Shown here piece after piece: positions 23,492 to 36,543 of a DNA stretch of 64,000 nt. The translations under genes and the position numbers were made by a program. The notes under the pieces are model-generated. The model saw only the letters and a program-made list of their open reading frames with translations. It was not told the DNA's origin and made no database searches. The stretch lies in NCBI GenBank assembly GCA_028554755.1, contig JAPTOF010000029.1:1674001-1738000 (forward strand), written 5' to 3'. Each line of letters begins with the position of its first letter. Position 1 is the stretch's first letter. The DNA is from Cordia subcordata. Its lineage: Eukaryota > Streptophyta > Magnoliopsida > Boraginales > Cordiaceae.

Positions 23492-25408
23492 TATAGGATC
23501 GAAAATATTACATGTGGTCTATCCTAGTCCATATTTTCAAAAATACTACCAAGAAAACATGTTAGGAAAATAAAATAACCACATAACACACACAAGAACA
23601 TGCTTAAGAACATATAGAACATAACTAGTATTTGCAAAATATGTAAAGCTAACCTATTGAAGCGTGGGGCCTTTGATGAAGCTAAAATCGTCACGAGCTT
23701 TGTTCCCGCTCATGAACAAGGCCACCAAAAAAAAAAACTTTACTATAAGGGTGTCACAGTATACAACTCCCTAGTCTTCTTCCCTATGGTTAAAGAGACA
23801 TTTCTTGAGAGAATAGCCTCTTGTGTGGGAAGAAGCAAAGTAATATGCTCTTGAAAATCTGGAGCAAAAAACCACAAATTAAGTGTGGACTATGTGTTGT
23901 AGTATTCTCTTGCCAAAATGGAAGAGATCAATTACAAAATTTTTGGATGCTAGAAATGGTTTAAGGTCTTGCCTATTTATAGAAAAAGTTTGGCACCTAA
24001 ACCATGTAACCTTTCCATGTGGGAAACTTTTTCCTAATAGTAAATGTTTGCTATATGTCATGGAAGTTACTTGTACAATTTGAATTCTTCATGGAAGTTA
24101 TTTGTATAATTTGAATTCTTCATGTAGTAACTTTCTAGCACATGTCTTGGAAGATTGGGCCAAACTCGCAATCCAAGTCCAACATATAATACATAATCTA
24201 TGTGGAGGCACAAGCCCAATAAGAAACCATCCAAACCCAATTAGGTTACCTTAGACTCTAAAGAAAGCCCAAATCCAATTCCAAGCTTTGGCCCAATAAG
24301 GCTACTACCACAATATGGAATTTGCTCTTTCAAGATTAGTCTCTCAAAGTCATTTCAACTAGGAAGAGACCATGAAGACATAATTAACCTTGGATTCCAA
24401 AAATAATAAAAAAAAATGTCCTTACCCGATCTAGGTGACATAATAATTATTTTTAACTCTGATCTATTCCGCCATAAGATCAAAGTTGCACTCTAAGAAT
24501 AATTACTATTACCCAAAAGCTTATCACAAAAGAATGTGAACTTTGTCTTTGACCTACTAAATAACTGACCATAATGCCCCTCTATGTATACCCACAGCTA
24601 AGACCGATCCTTTGGCCTGCATACTATCACCTCCTTAGCTATATCTTTTTCTGTTGGGTTTCTTGTCCTATTCCCAACCATCCTTAGTTATGGAATCTCT
24701 TGATCTGGGGATCGACCCTCAAGCCATATGACCGATACACCCATAAAGGTAGTATCACTAGATCTAGATTTGGATGATAAATATGGACAATCCCAAAGAG
24801 GGCACATAGATTCCATATTACATATGCATGTTCCAATTAATTAGAACTTAGTACTCAATACACAAGGTTGTTGATCCTAATAAAGTAAGATCTCACCCAT
24901 AGTGAGTCAAAGTACCAAACCCTAACTTCATTAGTTCATCCACATATGCTCAAGATTAAGAGTAATGATCATTTAGTAGCAGTGAGTATCTTATTTTCTT
25001 TCTTTGATAGTACGTCTCTAGAAAACATACTCACAGTGGTCTTGTCAAATACGTGACACATGTACTATTGAGACAAATCTGGAAAGTCCTCAAATGACCT
25101 AGGTAGATCACCCTAAATGAGGAGACTTGCTCAATATAACCTTATCCCGGTAGAGTGCCTAACACTACCATTCGGTTAGGACTTAATTTATGATGTGACT
25201 AAATCTAGACTTGGACCTACTGTGCGTACAGTCTCACTGCGCAACCAAGTCATTAGTTCAAGTCAAGGGACCTTTATACATACATCAATAAAACATAGCA
25301 GAGATAATATGTAAGGAAATCATAATTCCATTTAACATAATGATTATACATTGTTTAACATCCAAAATGTTATATACAAGTGAGCTTTAAGGCATACTGA
25401 TCCTAACA
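23492..25408 (-). repeat. 3' LTR of element A
   Basis: 1,917 bp, TATAGGATCG (TG mutated to TA) to CCTAACA. TATA box CTATAAATAG as reverse complement of 23973-23982. About 80-150 bp upstream of it is a 31-bp tandem duplication ('catggaagttacttgta' type, about 24059-24121), also present in the other LTR. The adjacent purine tract (reverse complement of 25409-25424, AGTGCAAGTGGGAGAT) is typical of copia elements. Confidence 0.92.
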
Positions 25409-25439
25409 ATCTCCCACTTGCACTAAAGATCACTTTTGC

Positions 25440-28400
25440 ACAACCTAATACCCATAGACTCCAAATGTGTGGTAAACATTTTCTCTGGAAGAGTCTTTGT
25501 AAATGGGTTTGCCAGGGTTTTCGCTGAAGCTATCTTTTCAACTACAACATCTCCTCTCTGGATAAACTCACGGATCAAATGATATTTTCATTCAATATGT
25601 TTACCCTTTTTGTGATTCCTGGGCTCTTTGGACTGTGAAACAGCACTGTTGTTGTCGCAATATAACGTTATCGGTTTGTGAGCTGCCGGCACAACCTCTA
25701 GGTCTAAAAGGAACTTTCTTAGCCATACTACCTCTTTCGTAGCCTTAGATGCTGCTACATACTCGACCTCCATGGTAAAGTCAACAATACAATTTTGCTT
25801 CACACTTCTCCATGAAATAGCTCCTCCTAACAGAGTGAAAACATATCCAGAAGTAGACTTCCTGGAATCTCTGTCGGATTGGAAATTTGAGGCTGTATAG
25901 GCTAATGGCGTTAGATCATCAGCACGGTATTCCAGCACTTAATCCTTAGTTCCTTGCAGGAATTTGAATATATGCTTAATTGCGACCCAATGTGCCGGTC
26001 TAGGGTGTGTCGGTCTAGGGTTTGACTGATATCTACTAACCATGCCAACAGGAAAGCAAAGATCTAGTCTAGTACATAACATGGCATACATGAGGCTTCC
26101 AATCGCCAAAGCATAAGGAACTCGTTTCATGCTCTCTATCTCCTCAAGTGTTTTAGGATATTAATCTTGAGATAGATAAACTTCGTGTCTAGAAGGTAAT
26201 AAGGCCTTCTTAGAGTTTTTCATGTTAAACCTAACCAATATCTTCTTAATAAAGAAGCTTGAGATAGAGCTAGCCTTCTGTTCTTACGATCTCGCATAAG
26301 CTTGATGCCTAGAACATAACTAGCTTCTCCTAAATCCTTAATTTGAAATTGAGTAGAAAGCCAAACCTTGATGAATGATAACATCCCCACATCATTTCCA
26401 ATAAGTAAGATATCATCCACATACATAACCAAAAAAGCTACAGCATTTCCATTACACCTCTTATACAAGCAAGGTTCATCAATATTTTGATCAAAACAAC
26501 AAGATTTAATTGCACAATCAAATTCGATATTCTATGCTCTAGATGCCTGCTTTAATCCATAAATGGATTTTTTAACTTACAAACCATATGTTCCTGGCCT
26601 TTGGCCACATATCCATCTGGTTGTGTCATGTAAATGGTCTCGTCAAGCTCTCTATTAAGAAAAGCTATCTTGACGTCCATTTGCCATATCTCATCATCAT
26701 AATGACATGCGATGGCAAGAAGTATCCTGATGGATTTAAGCATGGCTACTGGTGAGAAAGTTTCCTCATAATCAATCCCTTCTTTCTGAGTATAACCTTT
26801 TGCCACCAACCTTGCTCTAAAGGTTTCAACTTTTCCATCAACTCCTCTTTTCCTCTTGTAGACCCATTTGCACCCTATAGGTTTTACCCCTTCAGGTGTA
26901 ATTACAAGATCCCAGACTTTTTTAGAATACATAGATTCTAACTCTAAATCCATTGCCTTATGTCATTGGTCGGCATCTATGTCGGAAACTGCTTTATCAT
27001 AACTTGTGGGATCCATCACTTGATCCTCTGAAGAGGTCTGAAAGGACTTTCCATAGTATTTATCAAGAGGCCTGGATATCCTTCCACTACAACGAGGCTC
27101 TGATATATTAGGTGTAATATGATGTTCCTTTTCATTTACAATTACCACAGGTGTTACTGGAGATTCTTGTGAAATCTCTTCTAGAACAACTTCAGAATCT
27201 GGTGTTTTCTCGATCATTTCACCATTCCCTAAGTATCTAGCATGGGTGCTTATAAACACCTTTTGCTCCTTAGGATTATAAAAGATCCCATCTGTAGTTC
27301 CCTTAGGATACCCAATAAAATAGCACAACTCAGATCTGGTTCCAACTTTGAAGTATTACTATTAAGTACATAAGCTGGACAACCCCAAATATGGAGATGA
27401 TTTAAACTAGGCTTACACCTTGTCCATATTTCTTGTGGTGTCCTAGGTACTGATTTAAATGGTGCCAAGTTCAAGATGTATGTTGCTGTCTTAAGGGCAT
27501 ACCCCTAAAAAGATAAAGGTAATAATACATGACTCATCATTGACCTAACCATATCGAATAAGGTGCAATTTCTTCTCTCTACTACACCATTTTGCTAGGG
27601 TGTCCCTGGTGTAGTCAATTGAGACACAATCCCTTCTTGTGTAAGATAGTCTCTGAACTCACCTGAAAGGTATTTGCCACCTCGATCAGACCGAAGGGCT
27701 TTGATACATTTATCTAATTTTCGCTCCGCTTCAGCCTTGAACTCTTTGAATTCCTTAAAGGATTTAGACTTGCATCACATCAGATATACATATCCATACC
27801 TAGAGTAATCATCAGTAAAAGTAATGAAATACTCATAACCTCCTCGTGCTGGTTTGCTCATAGGACCATACATATCGGTATGAACCAATTCCAAAACTTC
27901 TTTGGCCCTTTCTCTTTTAGAAGAAAATGACCGTTTAGTCATCTTTCCTTTGAGGCAAGATTCACACAGAGGTAGATCTTCGAGATCTAATAAGCTAATA
28001 TGTCCATCCTCGACTAATCTCTGAATTCACTTTAGACTAATATGTCCCAAGCATAGATGCCAAAGATAAGTATCATTGGTCGAAGAAACCTTTCTTTTTC
28101 GGGAATTAGTTTGTTCTATATTATACAGTGAGTTTGTAATAGGTTTTATTTAGAACAAGTTATCATGCATGCTACCAGAACAAATAACATTTCCATCTCT
28201 ACTAATGTCAACACCAGAATGGAAATTAATGCAAAAACCATCTAACATTAATTGCAAAATAGAAATAAGGTTTTTACGTACATCTAAAACATAATAAATG
28301 TTTTTCAAAAATAACTTCCTATTACATGGAAAATTTAAGCACATTCCTTCCACTGCAGCAGCCCATACTTTTGCTCCGTTATCCATCCTCAGAGCAAATT

Positions 28401-29358
28401 CCCCTTTAGCTAGTTCCTTCTTTTCCTGAAACCAATGTAAAGAATTGCAAATATGGTTAGTGGCTCCAGAGTCTACAATCCAAGAATCAGTAGAATCTAC
28501 CACTAAACAGGTTTCAATGTAGAACAAAAGAGGTGTATCTATCTGGCCTCGTGCTAGGTACTTCGGGCAATCCCTTTTCCAATGCCCTTTCTGGCCACAT
28601 TTAAAGCATTTTCCCTTGGGCTTTTCACCTGTTAATTGTTTGGGCTATTCGCCATTTTTCTTCTTTTTCCCTCGACCACGTTTTTGCTTCCCCTTTTCTT
28701 TGAACTTTTTCCTTTTCGGGTTAAGTCCAGAAATGGACGCTTGAATTATGTTTACGTCGCCCTTATTTTTCATCATGGCTTCTACAGCTAGGAGCTCTTT
28801 CATTAATTCCGTCATATCCATGTTCATCTTTCCCATATTATAATTAAGCTTGAACTGGGTGTAAGACGATGGTAGAGTCTCCAAAATCATGTCTACCTTT
28901 AACTATTGATCTATGTTTGCCTCTAGGATCTCGACAGTATTAAAGTAATCCATCATTTTGAGCATATGCTCTGACAGATGCACCTTCTGCCATCCTTTGA
29001 TTCATAATTTCTCTAAGAGCACTTTGCCTTGCGGGCCTACTCTTATCGGCAAACATACGAGACAGTGAGGTCATGATTTCTTTTGCAGTTTCTATATGAT
29101 AATGCTTGCTTTGCAAAATATCTGACATAGAAGCCATCATATAGCACTTGGCCATACTATTGGCCTTTTACCATTTTGCCTCAACATCTTTTTGGGCTTT
29201 AGAAGTGTTTGCCCTCACAATAGGACAAGGAGTTGTTAGGACATACTTGTACTCTTCTGTGGTGAGTACTATGTCCAAGTTCCGTTCCCAGTCCACAAAA
29301 TTCGGTCCAGTGAGCTTGTTTTTTTGAGAATTGTAACTAGTGGATTGAACAAAGACAT
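25440..29358 (-). pseudogene. gag-pol of element A (Ty1/copia)
   Basis: Start ATG at 29356-29358 opens the usual short Gag N-terminus, followed by a frameshift in an A-run and 'KLTGPNFVDWERNLDIVL'. Next come a CCHC knuckle CFKCGQKGHWKRDC (about 28580-28625), protease 'SWIVDSGATNHIC' (about 28445-28490), and integrase with 'HTDMYG', 'LRSDRGGKYL' and 'VVERRN' (about 27560-27900, several stops). Then integrase C-terminal 'LNHLHIWGCPAYVL', RT with 'QMDVKIAFLN' (about 26670) and 'YVDDILLIG' (about 26425), and RNase H with 'YCDNNSAV' and 'HKKGKHIE' (about 25590-25680). The final residues run to about 25440. Order PR-IN-RT-RH is Ty1/copia. Numerous stops and frameshifts; inactive. Confidence 0.9.
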
Positions 29359-30947
29359 TTTTCTGGATATACAACAATATAATCACATTTATTTTATGAG
29401 TATGGAATTGATGCATGTATAATATGTATGCTATCTTTGGAAATAAAACATACAAGTCCTTTTACATCATTTGCCTTTGAGTAGATTAACCCTTAAACTA
29501 CTCGATGTAATAGTGTCTTAACGTCCTCACAAGAACTCCACCGATGGGATGGCCGAACTTATGAACGTTAAGTTAAGCGCCACCGCTTATTTGAATTGAC
29601 AATTACTTGGATATGTTCCAATTTGAATAATTCAATCACTGTTTCATTTGGCTTCTTAAATCCGATAGCGAACTCTATCGATGGGATAGCCAAACCTACC
29701 ATTTAAGTTGAGTGTATACCCATTCCTTATGTTCATGCGCCATAACATTCTTGATTTAAGCCTTCCGATGGGGTAGTGACTTTAATCAATGTTGTGTGAG
29801 GCGATCTTTAGTGAAGAATTCCACCAATAGGATGGCCAAACTCACTAACACCCTTTTTGAATAAACATTTTAAATTCATCTTGCTAAATCTTGATAAAGT
29901 GTCACCTTCCAATGGGGAAGTTAATGACATTTATCATTAGCGTGAATCAGATACAGAAAGAAGTGGGGTATTTCCAGTCCCCTCTCTCACTCAATATCAT
30001 AAAGGTTTTCTCTATTTTTGGTATTCTCCCTTTTTGTTTTAGATCTAAACGCACTTTGGATTTGCGAAACACTTTGGTTTTTGCGAATCCCATTTGTATT
30101 ACTAAAACATTGTAATACCATAATAGATTACTTATCTAAATTTGGATGTATGGACCCTTAGGTTGTCATAGTTTAAATCTCAAGTTAAGTTTTTCATTTT
30201 TGTCATGAGATTTCAGGGCATCTTTAGACATAATTGCTTACAATTATCTTGTCTAAACCAATCTCTTTTAAATGAACTTAACTATCTCTGAGAAATTAAT
30301 ACATAGGATTGGCCAATTTTAAAAACCTAATGAGTGGGCATATTTCTAGGTGGTAATCATGTTTATGCTTATGCAAATATGTTAAAACATATGTCATTGC
30401 ATTATAAACATCCACCAAAATACGTTAAAAATCCCTCTTTGATGGCTCCCTGCAATCTTCAACAAAACAGCACACTTAATAGCTTTTTCTGCCTTAGCCT
30501 ATCGTCCATCAGTAGGAGCCAGTCGACTAAGCCAGTGGACCGGCAAGCTCACCCGACAGAGTGTTCCTCCATGCTGTTTTCTTGTTTTTCTCCTTGGTCG
30601 TTAAATATTACAATAATACACTTTGCTATTGTTAATACAAGCTTCATAAAGAAACATTACAAGGATATCAAAATATCCTATGCTTCTTTTAAATGAAGCT
30701 ATAAGCAATAACCATAAATATTTATACATGAAATCGCCTATGGCCAAGCTTTGTTGACCGTACATGAAAATCTATCATGCATACATACGAACCATCAAGG
30801 GGATTTTATATTACCTGCACATACAAGTATAAAACCACAAGTATACACAGCACAAGATTCCCTAATCTTGCCACTCATAAGATGACGAACATATTTTTGC
30901 AAATACAATATTCTTGCATAGTCTAAGCATGTTGTGTGTGAGCCTAA
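29359..30947 (-). other. Long untranslated leader of element A
   Basis: About 1.6 kb between PBS and gag without a supported ORF. It contains a recurring motif of the type 'ccgatgggatggccgaac' at about 29541, 29675, 29764 (partial), 29821 and 29906 (partial). A GC-richer patch at 30490-30570 contains 'gtcgac' and 'ggaccggc'. Its function is unknown. Confidence 0.55.
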
Positions 30948-30960
30948 GCTCTGATACCAA
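30948..30960 (-). other. Primer-binding site of element A
   Basis: The reverse complement TTGGTATCAGAGC is a clean initiator-Met tRNA 3'-end complement, one base from the 5' LTR start at 30962. Confidence 0.9.
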
Positions 30961-30961
30961 T

Positions 30962-32408
30962 TGTAGGATCGATAATATTACATGTGGTCTATCCTAGTCC
31001 ATATTTTCAAAAATACTACCAAGAAAATATGCTAGGAAAATAAAATAACCACAGAACACACACAAGAACATTCTTAAGAACATATAGAACATAACTAGTA
31101 TTTGCAAAATATGTAAAGCTAACCTCTTGAAGCGTGGGGCCTTTGATGAAGCTAAAATCGTCACGAGCTTTGTTCCCGCTCATGAACAAGGCCACCAAAA
31201 AAAATTACTATAAGGGTGTCGCAATATGCAACTCCCTAGTCTTCTTCCCTATGGTTAAAGAGACATTTCTTGAGAGAATAGCCTCTTGTGTGGGGAGAAG
31301 CAAAGTAATATGCTCTTGAAAATCTGGAGCAAAAAACCACACAATAAGTGTGTTTTATATGTTGTAGTATTCTCTTGCCAAAATGGAAGAGATCAACTAC
31401 AAAACTTTTAGATGCTAGAAATGGTTTAAGGTCTTGCCTATTTATAGAAAAAGTTTGGCACCTAAACCTTGTAACCTTTCCATGTGGGAAAATTTTTCCT
31501 AGTAGTAAATGTTTGCCATATCTCAAGGAAGTTACTTGTACAATTTGAATTCTTCATGGAAGTTACTTGTATAATTTGAATTCTTCATGTAGTAACTTTC
31601 TAGCACATGTCTTGGAAGATTGGGCCAATCTCACAATCCAAGCCTAACACATAGTACATAATCTATGTGGAGGCCCAAGCCTAATTAGGTTATCTTGGAC
31701 TCTAAAGAAAGCCCAAATCCAATTCCAAGCTTTGGCCCAATAAGGCTACTACCACAATATGGAATTTGCTCTTTCAAGATTACTCTCTCAAAGTCATTTC
31801 AACTAGGGAAAAGACCATGAAGACACAATTAACCTTGGCTTCCAAAAATAATTTAAAAAATTGTCCTTGCCCGATCTAGGCAACATAATAATTATTTTTA
31901 ACTCTGTTCTATTCCACCAAAAGATCAAAGTTGCACTCCAAGAATAATTGCTATTACCCAAAAGCTTACCACAAAAGAAAGTGAACTTTGTCTTTGACCT
32001 ACTAAATAACTGACCATAATGCCCCTCTATATATACCCACAACTAAGACTAGTCTATTGGCCTGTGTACTATTACCGCCTTAGCTGTATCTTTTTTCGTT
32101 GGGTTTCTTATCCTATTCCCAACCATCCTTGGTCATAGAATCTCTTGATCTCAGGATTGACCCTCAATCCATATGACCGATACACCCATAAAGGTAGTAT
32201 CACTAGATCTAGATTCAGATGATAAATATGGACAATCCCAAATGGGGCACATAGATTCTATATTGCATATGCATGTTCCAATTAATTAGAACTTAGCAGT
32301 CAATGCACAAGGCTGTTGATCCTAATAAAGTAAGATCTCAGACACAGTGAATCAAAGTACCAAACCCTAACTTCATTAGTTCATCCACATATGCTCAATA
32401 TTAAGAGT
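30962..32408 (-). repeat. 5' LTR of element A, first part
   Basis: Begins TGTAGGATCG and follows the 3' LTR closely, including the TATA box at about 31438-31447, up to 'ttaagagt' at 32408, where solo LTR C begins. Confidence 0.9.
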
Positions 32409-32652
32409 CATCTCGCTATTTGTGCACAAGCCTAAATAGCCCGCAAGTGCACGGGACATGTGTAGTATAGTGTGCGAGTGCAGAGTCGAATCCACGGGGA
32501 GGCCTAACGTGTATGGTGTCCTAAGCTAAGTGCGTCCTAAAAGCTGCGTGTTGAGGTCCTAACTGCAATGTTTTTGGGGTTTTAGGTTTAAAGGGAGCTT
32601 GGGAAAAGTAAAACTAATCTAAGAACAAGGAAATAAAAAGGCGGTGTATGTG

Positions 32653-32657
32653 TATGT
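32653..32657. repeat. Target-site duplication of element B (left)
   Basis: TATGT at 32653-32657, repeated at 36539-36543 immediately after element B. Confidence 0.88.
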
Positions 32658-32851
32658 TGTTAGGATTAGTATGGCCTAAAGCTCACTTGTACATGACATT
32701 TTGGATATGAAACAATGTATAATCATATTTTTGTTAAATGGCATTATGAGTTTCTTACATATAATCTCTGTTATGTTTTATCGATGCATGTATGAAGGTC
32801 CTTTGACTTGCACTAATGACTTGGGTGCGCAGTGAGGCTGGACGCACAGAG
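32658..32851 (+). repeat. 5' LTR of element B (truncated)
   Basis: 194 bp nearly identical to the first part of the 3' LTR (34707-34896), ending at 'ctggacgcac'. Confidence 0.9.
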
Positions 32852-34654
32852 GTGGGATCTTTTATAATCCTAAGGAGCAAAAGGTGTTTATAAGCACCCA
32901 TGCTAGATACTTAGAGAATGATGAAATGGTCCAGAAAACACCAGATTCTGAAGTTGTTCTAGATGAGATTTCACAAGAATCTCCAGTAACACCTGTGGTA
33001 ACTGTGAATGAAAAAGAACAACATATTACACCTAATATATCAGAGCATCATCGTAGTGGGAGAATATCCAAGCCTCCTAATAGATACTATGGAGAGTCCT
33101 TTCAGACTTCTTCAGAGAATCAGGTGGTGGATCCCGTAAGTTATGATGAAGCGCTTCACATAGATGCCGACAAATGGCATAAGGCAATGGATTCAGAGTT
33201 AGAATCTATGTATTCTAACAAAGTCCGGATCTTGTAGTTGCACTGAAGGGTAAAACCTATAGGGTGCAAATGGGTCTACAAGAAAAAGAGGAGTTGATGG
33301 AAAAGTTGAAACCTTTAAAGCAAGGTTGGTGGCGAAAGGTTATACTCAGAAAGAAGGGATCGATTATGAGGAAACTTTCTCACCCGTAGCCATGCTTAAA
33401 TCCATCAGGATTCTTCTTGCCATCGCTTGTCATTATGACTACGAGATATGGCAAATGGACGTCAAGACAGCCTTTCTTAATGGGAAACTTGACGAGACCA
33501 TTTACATGACACAACCAGATGGATACATTGCTAAAGGCTAGGAACATATGGTTTGTAAATTAAAGAAGTCCATTTATAGATTAAAACAGGCATCTAGAGC
33601 ATGGAACATCAAATTTGATCAGGTAATTAAATCTTATGGTTTTGATCAAAATATTGATGAACCTTGCGTGTATAAAAGGTGTAATGGAAATCTTTGTAGC
33701 TTTTTGGTTCTGTATGTGGATGATATCCTACTAATTGGAAATGATGTGGGGATGCTATCATCCATAAAGGTTTGGCTTTCTACTTAATTTCAAATGAAGG
33801 ATTTAGGAGAAGCTAGTTATGTTCTAGGCATCAAGCTTATGCGAGATCGTAAGAATGTAAGGCTAGCCCTATCTCAAGCTTCATTTATTGAGAAGATATT
33901 AGTCAGGTTTAACATGCAAAACTCTAAGAAGGCCTTGTTACCTTCTAGACATGGAGTTTATCTATTTCGGGATCAATGTCCTAAAACACCTGAGGAGATA
34001 GAGAGCATGAAGCGAGTTCCTTATGCTTGATTGGAAGTCTCATGTATGCCATGTTATGTACTAGACCGGATATACGCTTTCTTTGTTGGCATGGTTAGTA
34101 GATATCAGTCAAACCTTCGATCGCACATTGGGTCGCGGTTAAGCATATATTCAAATTTCTGCAAGGAACAAAGGATTATGTGCTAGAATACCATGCAGAT
34201 GATCTAACACCATTAGCCTATACAGACTCGGATTTCCAGTCCGACAGAGATTCCAGAAAGTCTACTTCTGGATATGTTTTCACTCTGTCAGGAGGAGCTA
34301 TTTCATGGAGAAATGTGAAGCAAAATTGTATTGCTGACTCTACCATGGAGGCCGAGTATGTAGCGACATCGAGGTGCGAAAGAGGCAGTATGGCTAAGAA
34401 AGTTCCTGTTAGACCTAGAGATTGTGCCGACAGCTCACAGACCAATAACGTTGTATTGCAACAACAACGGTGCTGTTTCACAGTGCAAAGAGCCTAGGAA
34501 TCACAAAAAGGGTAAACACATTGAACGGAAATATCATTTGATTCGTGAGTTTATCCAAAGAGGAGATGTAGTAGTTGACAAGATAGCTTCAGCAGAAAAT
34601 CTGGCAGACCCATTTACTAAGACTCTTTCAAGAAAGTGTTTGCCACACATTTAG
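32852..34654 (+). pseudogene. pol fragment of element B (RT and RNase H)
   Basis: Frames 32884-33237, 33326-33541, 33548-33787, 33794-34030, 34180-34497 and 34424-34654 are successive pieces of one copia pol. It begins in the integrase-RT linker ('KVFISTHARYL') and continues through RT ('QMDVKTAFLNG' about 33455, 'YVDDILLIG' about 33714) and RNase H ('TMEAEYVA' about 34345, 'HKKGKHIE' about 34505). It ends 'DPFTKTLSRKCLPHI' with stop at 34652-34654. Stops at about 33235, 33539 and 33785 and frameshifts near 34030 and 34370 inactivate it. It is closely similar to element A's pol. Confidence 0.9.
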
Positions 34655-34690
34655 AGTCTTTGGGTATTAGGCTTTGCAGAAGTAATCTTT

Positions 34691-34706
34691 AGTGCAAGTG
34701 GGAGAT
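34691..34706 (+). other. Polypurine tract of element B
   Basis: AGTGCAAGTGGGAGAT immediately before the 3' LTR start TGTTAGG. It is the same tract as in element A. Confidence 0.9.
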
Positions 34707-36538
34707 TGTTAGGTTAGTATGCCCTAAAGCTCACTTGTACATGACATTTTGGGTATGAAACAATGTATAATCATATTTTTGTTAAATGGCATTATGAGTT
34801 TCTTACATATAATCTCTGTTATGTTTTATCGATGCATGTATGAAGGTCCTTTGACTTGCACTAATGACTTGGGTGCGCAGTGAGGCTGGACGCACGTGAG
34901 GTTCAAGTCTAGATTTAGTCACGTCATAAATTGAATCCATAACCAAATAGTAGTGTTGGGCACTCTACTTTGATAAGGTTATATTGAGTAAGTCTCCTCT
35001 TTGAGGGTGATCTACCTAGGTCATTGGAGGACTTTCTGGATTTGTCTCAATAGTACGTGTGTCACGTATTGGATAGGACCATTGTGAGTATGTTTTCTAG
35101 CGACGTACTATCAAAGAAAGAAAACAAGACACTCACTGCTACTAAATGATCATTGCTCTTAATCTTGAGTATATGTGGATGAACTAATGAAGTTAGGGTT
35201 TAGTACTTTGATTCACGTGGGTGAGATCTTATTTTATTAGGATCAACGACCTTGTGCATTGAGTGCTAAGTTCTAATTAATTAGAACATGCATATGCAAA
35301 ATGGAATCTATGTGCCCCCTTTGGGATTGTCCAAATTTATCATCCGAATCTAGATCTAGTGATACTCCCTTTATAGGTGTGTCGGTCATATGGCTTGAGG
35401 GTCGCTCCCGAGATCAAGAGATTCCATGACCAAGGATGGTTGGCAATAGGACAAGAAACCCAACGGAAAAAGATACAGCTAAGGAGGTGATAGTACACAG
35501 GCCAAAGGACCGATCTTAGCTGTGGGTATACATAGAGGGGCATTATGGTCAGTTATTTAGTAGGTCAAAGACAAAGTTCACATTCTTTTGTGATAAGCTT
35601 TTGGGTAATGACAATTATTCTTGGAGTGCAACTTTGATCTTATGGTGGAATAGATCGAAGTTAAAAATAATTATTATGTCGCCTAGATCGGGCAAGGATA
35701 TTTTTAATTATTTTTGGAAGCCAATGATAATTGTGTCTTCTTGGTCCCTTCCCTAGTTGAAATGACTTTGAGAGAGTAATCTTGAAAGAGCAAATTCCAT
35801 ATTGTGGTAGTAGCCTTATTGGGCCAAAGCTTGAAATTGGGTTTGGGCTTTCTTTAGAGTCCAAGATAACCTAATTAGGCTAGGATGGTTTCCTATTGGG
35901 CTTGGGCCTCTACATGGATTATGGACTATGTGTTGGACTTGGATAATGGGATTGCAGAAGTCTTCCAAGACAAGATTGACAAGTTTCAAAAAGGAAATAC
36001 TACATGGAAATTTTCTCCCACATTGAAAGTTTAGCAACTTTAGATGCCAAGGTTCTCTCTATAAATAGACAAGACCCTACACCTTTTATGCATTCCACTT
36101 TGTAGTTGATTTCTTCCTTTTTGGCAAGAAAATACTACAACACATAGTACACACTTATTGTGTGATTTTTGCTCTAGTTTTTCAAGCGCATATTACTTTG
36201 CTTCTTCCCACACAAGAGGCTATTCTCTCAAGATAAGTCTCTTTAATCATAGGGAAGAAGACTAGGGAGTTGCTTATTGTGACACTCTTATAGCAAATTT
36301 TGGTGGCCTTGTTCGTGAACGGGAACAAAGCTTGTAACTGGTTTTAGCTTCATCAAAGGCCCCACGCTTCCAGAGGTTAACTTTATATATTTTTGCAAGC
36401 ATTAGTTATATTCTATATGTTCTTGAGCATGTTCTTGTGTGTGTAATGTGGTTATTTTATTTTCCTAGCATGTTTTCTTAGTTATAATTTAGAAAATATG
36501 GACTAGAATACCCCACACTTAATAATATCGATCCTACA
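34707..36538 (+). repeat. 3' LTR of element B
   Basis: 1,832 bp, TGTTAGG to CCTACA, matching the reverse complement of element A's LTRs. TATA box TCTATAAATAG at 36058-36068. Confidence 0.92.
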
Positions 36539-36543
36539 TATGT
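36539..36543. repeat. Target-site duplication of element B (right)
   Basis: TATGT following the LTR end CCTACA at 36538. It pairs with 32653-32657. Confidence 0.88.

Larger units (their letters stand above)
32658..36538 (+). mobile_element. Element B: internally deleted copia element, same family as A
   Basis: Plus strand, bounded by TGTTAGG at 32658 and CCTACA at 36538 with TATGT duplications. Only the first 194 bp of the 5' LTR remain. At about 32851 this passes directly into the late integrase/RT part of pol. The deletion removed most of the 5' LTR (including its TATA box), PBS, gag, protease and most of integrase. Because the TSD is intact on both sides, the deletion happened after insertion or within the copied template. 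It is the innermost and therefore youngest insertion of the nest. Confidence 0.9.

Noticed and set aside
23657..31319. Two near-identical 60-65-codon plus-strand frames (23657-23854 and 31134-31319), looking like a duplicated small gene
   Set aside because: Both lie at the same position in the two LTRs of element A. The identity comes from LTR duplication, and there is no coding signature.
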